A stretch of 39,070 nucleotides of DNA. Source: Bacteroidales bacterium. Lineage in GTDB: Bacteria; Bacteroidota; Bacteroidia; Bacteroidales; UBA932. A program made the position numbers and the translations under genes. This document shows, in pieces, positions 29,371 through 38,684 of this stretch. How positions within the stretch are numbered: position 1 is the first letter of the stretch; every line of letters starts with the position of its first letter. The notes under the pieces were generated by a model, which was given only the letters and a program-made list of their open reading frames with translations, searched no databases and was not told the DNA's origin. The DNA is taken from assembly GCA_024402025.1 (NCBI GenBank), contig JAKSJY010000006.1:1-39070 (forward strand). The letters are read 5' to 3'.

Positions 29371-31209
29371 ATGGAGTCAGGACGCAGCAGCAAACTTGTA
29401 ATCGGATTGTGCATAGTCAGCGCAGTCCTCGTCTGCAAGTTGTTCTACATCCAGATCGTCAACAAGAAATACAAGACGGACGCCCTCAACAACTCGATGG
29501 TGTATGAGACAATCTACCCGCCGAGAGGATTCATCTATGACCGGAACGGTGAAATCCTTGTGGACAATTCCGTAATGTATGACATTATGGTCACCCCTCG
29601 CGAAGTGCAGCCCTTCGACACTCTTGCGCTTGCCGCCCTGCTGGACATGGACCCCCAGGAGATACGCGACAGGATGCAGGAATACAGGACCTACCGCACG
29701 AAGATAGGATGGCGTACGCTGGTGTTCCGCAAGCAGCTCTCCGGAGAAAAATACCTGCGTTTCGCCGAAGTGGAATACAATTTTCCCGGATTTGCAGGCC
29801 GGCAGCGCACACGCCGCCATTACCCTTTCAACGCAGGAGGGAACCTGCTCGGCTATATGTCCGAGGTGGACGGGGACTATATCTCCAGGCATCCTGAATA
29901 CAAGGCGGGGGACTTTGTTGGCAAAACCGGCCTTGAGGAAGCCAACGAAGCAAAACTCAGGGGCGAAAAAGGCTACCACATCTATCTGCGCGATTCCCGC
30001 AACAGGGTGCTCGACAGGTATGAGGGTGGGGCTTTGGACAAACCCGCCGTCCCTGGAGAGGATGTTTACACTACCATAGACGCCCATCTTCAGCAGTTCG
30101 GACAAGGTCTGATGGACCACAAGCGCGGCAGCATCATCGCCATCGAACCTTCTACCGGAGAGATTCTCGCGCTGGTGTCCAGTCCCGGAATCGACGTGGA
30201 CATCCTTGCAGATTTCAGCTCGCACTACGACTCGCTCTCCCGCGACCCCGGAAAGCCCATGTTCAACCGCGCCATCCAGGCTTCTTACCCGCCGGGTTCG
30301 GTATTCAAGCTTGTCAACGGTCTTGTCGGACTCCAGGAAGGGGTCCTCACCCCAAATATGAAATATCCCTGCCACGACGGATACAACTACACCAAAAACC
30401 TCAAACTGGGCTGTCACCACCACCGTTCCCCCATCAATTTCTATGAGGCGGTGATGATGTCCTGCAATTCATATTTCTGTTACGTGCTCAAATCCATCCT
30501 CGAAAACAAACGCTACGCCAATGTGAACGAGTCTTTCGCAAGATGGGAGGAGTACGTGAGGAGTTTCGGCTTCGGTTCCCCTCTGGGATGCGACCTGCCC
30601 GGAGAACTGGGCGGCAATGTTCCGAAGGCCGAAAGATACAACAAGATATACGGCAAGGGCCACTGGCGTTTCGAGACAGTGGTGTCACTTTCCATCGGAC
30701 AGGGAGAGCTTGGGGTCACTCCCCTGCAGATTGCCAATCTCGGAGCCACCATCGCCAACAGGGGATGGTACATCACCCCGCACATCATACGCGACACTGC
30801 GGAAAGGTACAACACACCGCATTATACGGAAGTCTCCCCAGAGCAGTTCGAAAACGTGGTGCAAGGTATGTGGATGGCCGTGAACAAACCCGTGGAATAT
30901 GGGGCGACGGCCTCTCTGGCCGCAGTTAAGGGACTTGAAATCTGCGGAAAGACAGGGACTGCGGAGAACCCTCACGGAGCCGACCATTCGGTGTTCATCT
31001 GCTTCGCGCCACGTGAAAATCCGGAGATTGCGGTGGCCGCCTATGTTGAAAATGCAGGTTTCGGTGCCACCTGGGCCTGTCCTATCGCATCCCTGATGGT
31101 GGAAAAGTACCTCAATGGAGAAATCAGCCCTTCCAGAGAATGGCTTGAGAAACAGGTCAGGGAAGCCAACCTCCTCAACGTTCCTAAAAAACCGAAAAAG
31201 AAGGGATGA
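29371..31209 (+). CDS. mrdA: Penicillin-binding protein 2
   Basis: Class B PBP, the transpeptidase of the elongasome. From the ATG at 29371 it has 612 residues; a TTG upstream at 29332 lies within mreD and is not needed. One membrane helix is at about 8-30. The pedestal domain contains YPPRGFIYDRNGEILVDN (49-66) and GKTGLEEANEAKLRGEKG. Catalytic motifs are SVFK (Ser310), SCN (364-366) and KTGT (527-530). The basic C-terminal tail ends PKKPKKKG. Its stop overlaps the rodA start (ATGA). Confidence 0.97.
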   Translation: MESGRSSKLVIGLCIVSAVLVCKLFYIQIVNKKYKTDALNNSMVYETIYPPRGFIYDRNGEILVDNSVMYDIMVTPREVQPFDTLALAALLDMDPQEIRDRMQEYRTYRTKIGWRTLVFRKQLSGEKYLRFAEVEYNFPGFAGRQRTRRHYPFNAGGNLLGYMSEVDGDYISRHPEYKAGDFVGKTGLEEANEAKLRGEKGYHIYLRDSRNRVLDRYEGGALDKPAVPGEDVYTTIDAHLQQFGQGLMDHKRGSIIAIEPSTGEILALVSSPGIDVDILADFSSHYDSLSRDPGKPMFNRAIQASYPPGSVFKLVNGLVGLQEGVLTPNMKYPCHDGYNYTKNLKLGCHHHRSPINFYEAVMMSCNSYFCYVLKSILENKRYANVNESFARWEEYVRSFGFGSPLGCDLPGELGGNVPKAERYNKIYGKGHWRFETVVSLSIGQGELGVTPLQIANLGATIANRGWYITPHIIRDTAERYNTPHYTEVSPEQFENVVQGMWMAVNKPVEYGATASLAAVKGLEICGKTGTAENPHGADHSVFICFAPRENPEIAVAAYVENAGFGATWACPIASLMVEKYLNGEISPSREWLEKQVREANLLNVPKKPKKKG

Positions 31210-32492
31210 ACGGACGAAGAAAATGGTACAAGACAATAGACTGGGGGATAGTGATATGCTACTTCCTGTTGTTTGTCATCGGATGGATGAGCATCTATTC
31301 CTCGTCCAGCGCCTCCGAAGGCGCATCCATCTTCGATATGGGGGAGCGCAGCGGAAAACAGTTGCTTTGGTTCGGCATCTCGCTTGTCGCAGGCTGCCTG
31401 ATTATGTTTGTCATCCGACCGCAACTGTGGGAAGTGATTTCCCCGCCGGCATATCTGCTGGTGGTCCTAATGCTGCTTGCGGTGCTTATATTCGGAGCAA
31501 CCGTCAACGGTTCCAAATCCTGGTTCCAGCTCGGGCCCATAAGTTTCCAGCCATCCGAACTCTCCAAAATAACCACATCCCTCCTGCTTGCCCACCAACT
31601 GCGCTCGACCAACCTCAACAGAGCCGGCTCGCACGGGCAGTTCATCCTTGCCGCCATCGTTGCCATCCCCGCACTCATCATTTTCGCCGAGGGGGAGACA
31701 GGAACCATCCTTGTCTATCTGGGCTTCCTTTTCGTGCTGTACCGCGAAGGATTGTCGGGCTGGTGGATCGCTTTGTTCGGAGCGGTGGTCCTGCTGTTCA
31801 TAATGGCATTGATAACACCGCTTTGGGTAGCGCTTTCAACTGCGGCGGTTCTTGTTCTGGCCTATTACATCTTCATCCGCAAGACCGTCGTGAGGAGAAA
31901 AGCGGAAAAAAGGAAGCTTCTGCTGGCATCGCTCGGTCTGCTCGCGGCCGGAGCATTGGTGGTCTTTTCCACAAGTTTCGTATTCGACAAGGTCCTCAAA
32001 CCTTATCAGAAGAATAGAATCGAGGTGCTTTTCGGCATCAAGGAAGACCCTTCCGGCGTAGGATACAACGTGAACCAGTCGATGATTGCCATCGGCTCCG
32101 GGGGTCTGTTCGGCAAAGGCTTCACAAACGGGACCCAGACATCCTGCGGTTTTGTCCCGGAGCAGAGCACGGATTTCATCTTCTGCACAATCGGGGAAGA
32201 GGCGGGATTCGCCGGCTGCCTCGGAGTCATCCTGCTGTTCTCGATAATGATATGGAGAATCATCAAGGCTGCGGATTCCAGCCGCGAGCCTTTCACCAGG
32301 GCATACGGCTTCTGCGTGGCGGCGTGCATCTTCATGCATATGACCATCAACATCGGAATGACCATAGGTCTTATGCCCGTGATCGGTATCCCGCTTCCCT
32401 TCATCAGCTACGGAGGTTCATCGCTTCTCGCCTTCTCCGTGATGCTTTTCATCTTCCTTTCGATGGTCCGCCACGAAAGGACCTATTTCTGA
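31206..32492 (+). CDS. rodA: Peptidoglycan glycosyltransferase RodA (SEDS)
   Basis: SEDS-family polymerase that works with PBP2 to make glycan strands during elongation. It has 428 residues and about ten hydrophobic segments. Family motifs are GWMSIYSSSSASEG, GSKSWFQLGPISFQPSE, AEGETGTILVYLGFL and FVPEQSTDFIFCTIGEE, which holds the catalytic-region Asp. The C-terminal segment PVIGIPLPFISYGGSS is diagnostic. A Lys/Arg-rich loop (RKTVVRRKAEKRK) interrupts the middle helices. It is the last gene of the operon; a strong hairpin follows 16 bases after the stop. Confidence 0.96.
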   Translation: MNGRRKWYKTIDWGIVICYFLLFVIGWMSIYSSSSASEGASIFDMGERSGKQLLWFGISLVAGCLIMFVIRPQLWEVISPPAYLLVVLMLLAVLIFGATVNGSKSWFQLGPISFQPSELSKITTSLLLAHQLRSTNLNRAGSHGQFILAAIVAIPALIIFAEGETGTILVYLGFLFVLYREGLSGWWIALFGAVVLLFIMALITPLWVALSTAAVLVLAYYIFIRKTVVRRKAEKRKLLLASLGLLAAGALVVFSTSFVFDKVLKPYQKNRIEVLFGIKEDPSGVGYNVNQSMIAIGSGGLFGKGFTNGTQTSCGFVPEQSTDFIFCTIGEEAGFAGCLGVILLFSIMIWRIIKAADSSREPFTRAYGFCVAACIFMHMTINIGMTIGLMPVIGIPLPFISYGGSSLLAFSVMLFIFLSMVRHERTYF

Positions 32493-32508
32493 TTCGTTCC
32501 GGAGCTTT

Positions 32509-32593
32509 CCCAACCGCAACACTGCGCTTTTGAGAACCGGGTCCCCGGAGCAAATCTCCGACCCGATTTCAAAAGCGCAGTGCTGCGGTTGGG
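32509..32593. terminator. 85-base perfect-type hairpin after rodA
   Basis: Between the convergent rodA and FAD-oxidoreductase genes lies a long palindrome. Arms of 25 bases (32509-32533, starting CCCAACCGCA and ending CTTTTGA; 32569-32593) pair with a single mismatch. The 35 bases between them hold a second stem, CGGGT...ACCCG and CGGAG-CAAAT-CTCCG. Read as minus-strand RNA the one mismatch becomes a G-U pair. It could be a bidirectional terminator, but it is longer than usual and has no U-tract. A repeat element or structured RNA is possible. Confidence 0.6.
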
Positions 32594-32599
32594 TGATTT

Positions 32600-34408
32600 C
32601 TATTTCAGATTTCCGTGGAAATCGACAGCCCTTTCGAAGGGATTGAGAAGATGGTCTATTGCAACGGCCGCCTGAAGACGGGTGATCTGCGCACCCTTGT
32701 CCCCGATGCCGGTGTCAGTAGAAGCGGCTCCGCACTTTGAGAGGAGTTCCTCGAATTCGCCGACCGTCGCTATGCCCTCGCAGTCGCAGTGGGCGATTCC
32801 GTAATAATCGTCAAGATAGAGGTCGCTCCACTTGAGAGGCTCGCTGATATGGAACCAGGTCTCGTTGGACCAGGCAACATTGCGGCCCTCTCCGCGAAGG
32901 ATTCCGGTCGAACCCACCCTCTGGATTTCAAGATACCCTTCTTCGCCGGGCTTGAGGTCGAGGTAAGGCTGGAGATACGCTCCGGCTGCAAGAAGTTCCT
33001 TCTGTATCTCACGAACCCCGACTTCGCGCACTGCGCACCTGTTCCTGCAGGCAAGCGAGGCGATAACTCCGGCGGTCTGACCGATTTCAAGGACGACGGG
33101 CTGGAGTCGGGTCGTTCCGTTCACGAGATTGGATACGCATACGCTCTTCTCCGCAACGACGAGATCCTCGACTTCAAGAGGGATGAGGGATCCGGCGGAA
33201 AGTGAGAACGAAGGCACGGGAGAGAACCAGAACTTGCAGAATTCCCTCCACTGGGGGCTTGCATAGTGATGGTGGTCGACGGGATAGTCCCCAACCGCGA
33301 CACCGGTCCTGTATGCGTTGTCCATATAACGGTCAGCAGCCTCGTCGAGAATGAAAAGATGCTCGCCCTCGATGCGGCGGCTCTCGCGGTGATAAGGGAA
33401 GAATGCAAGCTTGTCCTTCGAAGGATATTCGTCGTCGGCAAGACCGAGGTTCCTGTAGCCGAGGTCGTGCTGGAGGAAATAAAGGAATCCGAGCGTGCGC
33501 TGCTTTGCCACGGCAATCACGGAATCCCTCTGCTCGCGGGACATCTCGATGATGTTCTCGTAGAAGTCATTGCCTTCCACAGGCCAGTTGATCATATACT
33601 TCCCGTTGGGAAGGTGGCCGTACTCGAGCATGAAATCGGAAGGCCACTGTTTCTGCGCCTTCTCGAAATATGTGTTGTACTGGTTTATGCAGCTGTTGTT
33701 GTAGTTGTTTCTGTCGTATCCTTCGGGCTCCGGGATAGTCATGTCCGCATCCGGGCCGTAATCCTTGAGGGTCATCACCATCGTGAGGTCCTGGACGAGG
33801 TCGTTGCCCTGCTCGAGCGCAAGTGCCTCTCCGGTATAGCTCTTGGGGTCGAATCCGATATGGTATTTCACTCCGCAGGCCTTTGCCACGTCACCCAGTT
33901 CCGTACCGTCGATGAGCACCTTGCAGACTGCCTCGAATGGCTTCTGCTCCGTGCAGCAGCACATCGGCTCGAATGCGACTTTCCATCCCTTCGCAAGTTT
34001 CTGCACGGATGCCATCCTGTAACCTTTGACGAGTTTCAGTTTCGGCTCGGCAGCAACCCAGTCTTCGAAAATCCTTTCTCCGACGCTGGGCTCGAAAAGG
34101 GTGTTGCTCACCCACCCCGTCTTCAGTTTGTCATACCCTCCGTAGTGCTCGGCAAGGGCATCCAGGAACTCGCCGAAAATGCCTCCGCGCAGACGGTAGT
34201 TGCCATCCACCGCCGATACTCCGGCCGCAGTCAGCATTCCCCCGATCCACGGAGTCTCTTCGACAATCATAGTTTTAGTGCCCATCCTCGCGGCCTGAAG
34301 GCCGGCGGCGGTTCCGGAAGCTCCGCCTCCGACGATAAGCACGTCATACTTCGGTGTGCAGGACACCAGCGCACAAAGCGCAAAAAAAGCGAAAAATACT
34401 CGTTTCAT
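32600..34408 (-). CDS. FAD-dependent oxidoreductase lipoprotein
   Basis: A 602-residue protein with a lipoprotein signal (MKRVFFAFFALCALVSC, lipidated Cys17) followed at once by a dinucleotide-binding motif VLIVGGGASGTAAGLQAAR (24-42) and a conserved Glu in MIVEETPWIGGML. It belongs to the FAD_oxidored family common in Bacteroidota carbohydrate loci and often labelled xanthan-lyase-like. Other typical stretches are GVSAVDGNYRLRGGIFGEF, CKVLIDGTELGDVAKACG and YPVDHHHYASP. The substrate is unknown; sugar or polyol oxidation is inferred from the neighbouring glycosidase-like and esterase genes. Last gene of the operon, 20 bases after the esterase. Confidence 0.87.
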   Translation of the reverse strand: MKRVFFAFFALCALVSCTPKYDVLIVGGGASGTAAGLQAARMGTKTMIVEETPWIGGMLTAAGVSAVDGNYRLRGGIFGEFLDALAEHYGGYDKLKTGWVSNTLFEPSVGERIFEDWVAAEPKLKLVKGYRMASVQKLAKGWKVAFEPMCCCTEQKPFEAVCKVLIDGTELGDVAKACGVKYHIGFDPKSYTGEALALEQGNDLVQDLTMVMTLKDYGPDADMTIPEPEGYDRNNYNNSCINQYNTYFEKAQKQWPSDFMLEYGHLPNGKYMINWPVEGNDFYENIIEMSREQRDSVIAVAKQRTLGFLYFLQHDLGYRNLGLADDEYPSKDKLAFFPYHRESRRIEGEHLFILDEAADRYMDNAYRTGVAVGDYPVDHHHYASPQWREFCKFWFSPVPSFSLSAGSLIPLEVEDLVVAEKSVCVSNLVNGTTRLQPVVLEIGQTAGVIASLACRNRCAVREVGVREIQKELLAAGAYLQPYLDLKPGEEGYLEIQRVGSTGILRGEGRNVAWSNETWFHISEPLKWSDLYLDDYYGIAHCDCEGIATVGEFEELLSKCGAASTDTGIGDKGAQITRLQAAVAIDHLLNPFERAVDFHGNLK

Positions 34409-34428
34409 ACAGTGTTGTAATTATATTT

Positions 34429-35499
34429 CTATTTTACGGGGATGTCGGACATTTCCCAGCCGGTCGCCGTGGCTATGTACGGGATGAGGCTGAATGCGGT
34501 CTTGCGCTGTCCGTTGTAGTTGGGGTGCCATACGGCGCCGAGGTCAGTGCTGTCGTTGTGGATGCCGGGCTCGAGAGCGAACCACTTCACGTTCGGCAGT
34601 CCGCTCAAGCGGACCGCATTCTCGACGTAGCTGTCCATATCTTCTCCGACAGTTGATGCAAGGCAGATGATCGGCACTCCTGGATGGAAGTCGCGGATCT
34701 CGTGCAGCAACTTGCAGAATTTCTCGTTCCAGGACTCGCGAAGCGGCTGTTTGCCGATGCTGAAATCGTTGGTCCCGAGGAATACGACGACGACGTCCGC
34801 CTTGTAGGAAGGCGTCCACCTGTCGGTGCAGAACTGGTCGAAAGTCTGGGTGTAGAGACTTACCATACTTTCGTGCTGGTTGAAGTCCCCGTAATTACGG
34901 GCGACGCCCCTTCCGGAATGGGAGATATGTACGGCCTCAGCCCCGAAGTAACGGCTGACCACGGCCGCATAGGTAAGTGCAGGATTCTCCTCTTCGGGAA
35001 GGAAGGGCGATTCGCGCGAGAGGCCTTCCGTGCCGTAGCCGCAGGTGTAGGAGTCTCCCACGAATTCTATTATACGGGGCTTGGCTGCGGTCTGGAGGAA
35101 CTTTCCGTCAGTGCTGAAACCGATGAAATATGCGGTCCCCTGCTCTCCCTCGGTCCTCTTCTGGAGTATGACCTCGTGCGTTGCGCGACGTCCCTTGAAA
35201 AGCTGGATGGTGGTGTCGCGGGAGCATATCTTTATTCTCGCATCCTCCTGCTTTGACGGTTCCTTGTCTATCCAGACGTTGAACCAGTCCGCGTGAGTGT
35301 CCGCGCAGTGCAGATTGAGAACGGACCCCGTGAATTTCACCTTGACGGTGGTGGCGCTCCAATCAAAGAAAACGGCCCCGTCTTCAGTGCAGGTGCGCCC
35401 GACGTAGGTCACTCTGGCATCACATCCGTCGATGGTCTCGGCTCTGCACACTGCGGCGAGGAGAACAAAAAAGATAATCAGTAAGGTTTTTTTCATCAT
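34429..35499 (-). CDS. SGNH/GDSL esterase, CE2-like
   Basis: A 356-residue exported esterase. The signal peptide is MMKKTLLIIFFVLLAAVCRA, cleaved before ET. A jelly-roll domain (about 25-135) precedes a SGNH domain with the nucleophile in EFVGDSYTCGYG (Ser150), the oxyanion Asn in FLGTNDFS (Asn244) and the catalytic His in GAVWHPNYNGQ (His325). This domain order and the motifs fit carbohydrate esterase family 2, which removes acetyl groups from polysaccharides. It lies between the GHL10 lipoprotein gene (8-base gap) and the FAD-oxidoreductase gene. The substrate is not known. Confidence 0.88.
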   Translation of the reverse strand: MMKKTLLIIFFVLLAAVCRAETIDGCDARVTYVGRTCTEDGAVFFDWSATTVKVKFTGSVLNLHCADTHADWFNVWIDKEPSKQEDARIKICSRDTTIQLFKGRRATHEVILQKRTEGEQGTAYFIGFSTDGKFLQTAAKPRIIEFVGDSYTCGYGTEGLSRESPFLPEEENPALTYAAVVSRYFGAEAVHISHSGRGVARNYGDFNQHESMVSLYTQTFDQFCTDRWTPSYKADVVVVFLGTNDFSIGKQPLRESWNEKFCKLLHEIRDFHPGVPIICLASTVGEDMDSYVENAVRLSGLPNVKWFALEPGIHNDSTDLGAVWHPNYNGQRKTAFSLIPYIATATGWEMSDIPVK

Positions 35500-35507
35500 A
35501 TGACTTG

Positions 35508-37199
35508 TTAAAAGGGAAATTCAACCGGATAATTGTAATACAGTTTGAAAAGTTTCCGGACATCCTTGTCCAGAAGACCGTCAAACCAGAACTGGGATTC
35601 TCCACCGGTCCCGCTGCGGCGGTTGTGGGTCAGTTCTTCACTGATAAGTTGCAGCGGCAGCAACGCGGCGCCGTTCTTGAGTATCATTGCAGGATTGAAC
35701 ATCAGGCGGTCGGGGAAATACTGCAACTGCGAATCCACATCCTTTTCGTAGTTCGCCGTGACGTAGCACTGCACTGTCACCATATCGGCGACACCATCGT
35801 TCACCCACTGGGGCCAGTCCTGCATCAGGACACCCTCGCACCACGGATACTTGTTCGGAGCGAAGCACACCAGACAGGAACTGCGGACAGAGCGAACCGC
35901 CTTGCCGAGAGAGCGGGCAAAGGCATTGAGATTGTCAAGCCTCCACCTTACCCACTGCGCATCCTGATAGTCGGAAGGGGGATATGCGCCCTTGTCGGCC
36001 TTGTACGCCTCCCGTGTCACCTCGTTGTATCCCGAATTGCGGGGCATGGCCGGAAGCCGGTCGTCCCCCTCGATGCCATCCAGTTCAGGATACCTGCTTA
36101 CGGATTCGCAGATAAGGTCTATCATGAATTTCTGAACGGCGGGGTCATAGCCGTTGAGATAATAATCCGTATTGTTGTAATTGCAGTCCCCTCCGTTCGA
36201 ATTCACACCCATCCACTCAGGATGCTTTGCAAGCACGGGGTCCTCCCAGTCCACCTTGCCCACATTGTGCATAAACCCGTATTCGAACCACAGGATTACC
36301 TTGATGCCTCTCTTGTGGGCCTCGGAAATCATATCCGCGACAGCATCTCCGCTGCCGCCGGAATACTTGGCATACATATTCCCCGCCTCTGCGGAAGCAT
36401 AGGTCGAATTGGCAAGCAGGACCTCACTGGGCCACGCCGTGCAACTCTTGTCCCAGGCGCTTACGAACAGGCAGTTGAAATTGAGTTCCTGCAGTAGGTC
36501 TATACTCCTGCACAGGGACTGATAGGTCATGAATGAAGACGTGTGCGCCGGGGATGGCAGGTAAACTCCGCGCACTCCCCTGTCCTTGGCGAAAAGTTCC
36601 GCCTTGAAAGTATATTCGCTGAACGTCACTCCGTTCTCCGCGATGAACTTGACCTTTACGGGAGAAGTAACGTCGATTCCGGCGGTGATGTCCGGCTCGA
36701 AACTCAGGACGTTGTCCGAAGGCACGCTGAAGGAAAGATGCTTCAGGTCAGTCCCGTACGGGAGCTGGAACAGTATCTCGGATCCCGTCTTCACTCCCTT
36801 TACCAGATAGTCGTCGACACTCACCCACTTGAAACCGGTGGCCGAGGATTTCGCTGCGGCGGCATTGATCCTGTAGATTCTGGCCGTGCCCGAAGGAAGA
36901 GAAAGAATAATCCGGGGATTGTCCCCCAGGTCAATGACGCTTCCGCTTTCGGGCCTTGACTTCGCTCCTTCCGTCATCGTGAACTCCACCGCTGCCTTTC
37001 CGACTATACTGCCTTCGGGAAGAGTGACGTTGATGTAATTGGCGCTGTCAACTATCTCCACCTTTGCAGTTGGGAAATCGGGGACACAGAAACTGAGAAT
37101 CTCAAGAGTCTCCTCCTCCGGTTTCGGATCGGGCGTCACGGGAGTGGCGCACGCGAAAGTCATCAGGGACATCAGCAAAAAAGTCAGCATATGTTTCAT
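35508..37199 (-). CDS. GHL10 glycosidase-like lipoprotein
   Basis: A 563-residue lipoprotein (lipobox TFAC, Cys17) with a Pro/Glu linker, two beta-rich N-terminal domains (about 30-115 and 120-205) and a C-terminal glycosyl-hydrolase-like 10 domain from about residue 208 (DRGVRGVYLPSPAH). The barrel contains LNFNCLFVSAWDKS, AHKRGIKVILWFEYGFMHN, HPEWMGVNSNG and DGIEGDDRLPAMP (374-386), the last a likely active-site region. GHL10 proteins, such as E. coli YddW, are thought to act on peptidoglycan-type or other glycans. It overlaps the DUF6057 gene by 4 bases and precedes the CE2-like esterase. Confidence 0.88.
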   Translation of the reverse strand: MKHMLTFLLMSLMTFACATPVTPDPKPEEETLEILSFCVPDFPTAKVEIVDSANYINVTLPEGSIVGKAAVEFTMTEGAKSRPESGSVIDLGDNPRIILSLPSGTARIYRINAAAAKSSATGFKWVSVDDYLVKGVKTGSEILFQLPYGTDLKHLSFSVPSDNVLSFEPDITAGIDVTSPVKVKFIAENGVTFSEYTFKAELFAKDRGVRGVYLPSPAHTSSFMTYQSLCRSIDLLQELNFNCLFVSAWDKSCTAWPSEVLLANSTYASAEAGNMYAKYSGGSGDAVADMISEAHKRGIKVILWFEYGFMHNVGKVDWEDPVLAKHPEWMGVNSNGGDCNYNNTDYYLNGYDPAVQKFMIDLICESVSRYPELDGIEGDDRLPAMPRNSGYNEVTREAYKADKGAYPPSDYQDAQWVRWRLDNLNAFARSLGKAVRSVRSSCLVCFAPNKYPWCEGVLMQDWPQWVNDGVADMVTVQCYVTANYEKDVDSQLQYFPDRLMFNPAMILKNGAALLPLQLISEELTHNRRSGTGGESQFWFDGLLDKDVRKLFKLYYNYPVEFPF

Positions 37200-38680
37200 C
37201 GATTTTCAGCTTTGTTCAAAGATACGCAAAAAAGATAATACCACACCGTTTCCCTGAATCTTTCAGGGTGAGAGGCGAATGTTTCGAGTTCGGAGAGGAT
37301 CTTCTCGGATATGCCGTATCTTTCCATCACCTTCCAGTCCGCGATTCCGTAAGTCACGACCGTCCGCTGCAACCCGTCCGGGAGCGGCGAGGGGAGCACA
37401 CCCTTGCTCCAAAGGCTGTCCAGCGCGGACTTGAACCCCTCCAGATCCCTTTTCAGTATCAGCTCCGAGAAAAGATACTGTTGCGCAACCCTGTTCTCCG
37501 GGTATACCTCCAACAACTGCCGAAGTTCCTCCTCGAACGTGTGCGTCAGAGCACAGAATCCTTCGGCCACCCTCCCCGCCTTCATCATTCTCTCCATCTC
37601 TGGAAACTTCCCCGTCCCATCCATAAAGGCCGCGTACTTTTTCGCGCGCTGCCTGTACAGCAACGTCCTTCCCAGAAGGTCCACATATTTTCGCGCCACC
37701 TCATCATACCCCATCACAATGTTCTCTGCCGCCAGCCTCTCAAGCAGATAAGGGGAGTATCCGCCCAGGATTTCCCCCGCCTCGAACGTGTGCCGCATCG
37801 ACCTTGCCACAAGGCCGCACGACCAGTATATCTCCCCAAGCGCAATGCTCGTCGGCAGCGTCCTGTCCGGAGGCACGGTCAGGCAGGACTCGTCTGAAAT
37901 GTCGAACTTGAACATCCTGTCCGTCAGGAGCCCGAGCTTCGCCGTCGCAAGGTGGTAATAATTCTGAAAGAACGGATTGTCCATCCTCGAGGGACTGACT
38001 TCACATACCTTCACCGTCTTCTCCCACCGCCCCTGCGCAGCATTGCATTCGAGCCTCTTGAAGAAAACGTCCTCATCCGGGACTGCGGTCCACCTCAGCA
38101 GCACCATCACTCCTACGGCGGCAACAGCATCTACGACCCGGCGGTGTCGCCTGATCCACGGAGCCATCTCCGCCACCCAGGCGCCCGACGCAAGCACCCA
38201 CGGCAGCCACAGCATCACCGGAGCCTGCACCTGGGAGAACAGCGGCGCAAACGCCAGCCTCGCATAAGCACCCGCAACGGCAATCCCCGCAATGCGCCAT
38301 CTCCCCGGGATGCAACGGACCGCAATCCCGCAAAGCAGGAAGAAAGTCATATACGGAAAACAATTCTCCGTGCCGAAGAGCAGGAACACCAGGGCCGCCG
38401 CCGGAAGTGCGCTGCCGTACAGCAGCGAGATTCCCGCCATCATCGCGGCACAGACAATCGTCCCTACCCACCCCGCCGCAAAGAACTGGGTGATGAACGA
38501 AGATACCAGCGTCGAAATCCCACCCATCTGAAACAGCTGGGTGCGTATGAACACCGGCTCATAAAAGAAAGTCCCGCAGAGCTCGAGATATCTTGCCGCA
38601 TAGGGGTCGGTTACGGATATCAGCGCCGCAAACACCAGAAACGTGACGGCAGCCAAAGCGACAGTTCCGGGACCTTTCAT
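37196..38680 (-). CDS. DUF6057 family membrane protein
   Basis: A 494-residue protein. The N-terminal 200 residues hold about seven hydrophobic segments (for example VALAAVTFLVFAALISVTDP, WVGTIVCAAMMAGISLLYG and VVDAVAAVGVMVLLRW); the rest is a soluble helical region, TPR-like in feel, with ECNAAQGRWEKTVKVCE and LEVYPENRVAQQYLFSELIL. It matches my knowledge of DUF6057, a Bacteroidota family often next to a PD40 protein, as here. Function unknown. Starts 4 bases after the PD40 gene; its stop overlaps the GHL10 start (ATGA). Confidence 0.82.
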   Translation of the reverse strand: MKGPGTVALAAVTFLVFAALISVTDPYAARYLELCGTFFYEPVFIRTQLFQMGGISTLVSSFITQFFAAGWVGTIVCAAMMAGISLLYGSALPAAALVFLLFGTENCFPYMTFFLLCGIAVRCIPGRWRIAGIAVAGAYARLAFAPLFSQVQAPVMLWLPWVLASGAWVAEMAPWIRRHRRVVDAVAAVGVMVLLRWTAVPDEDVFFKRLECNAAQGRWEKTVKVCEVSPSRMDNPFFQNYYHLATAKLGLLTDRMFKFDISDESCLTVPPDRTLPTSIALGEIYWSCGLVARSMRHTFEAGEILGGYSPYLLERLAAENIVMGYDEVARKYVDLLGRTLLYRQRAKKYAAFMDGTGKFPEMERMMKAGRVAEGFCALTHTFEEELRQLLEVYPENRVAQQYLFSELILKRDLEGFKSALDSLWSKGVLPSPLPDGLQRTVVTYGIADWKVMERYGISEKILSELETFASHPERFRETVWYYLFCVSLNKAENR

Positions 38681-38684
38681 ATCT

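Noticed and set aside
33266..34420. 384-codon plus-strand frame opposite the FAD oxidoreductase
   Set aside because: Antisense shadow; the minus-strand frame has a lipoprotein signal and a clear FAD site.
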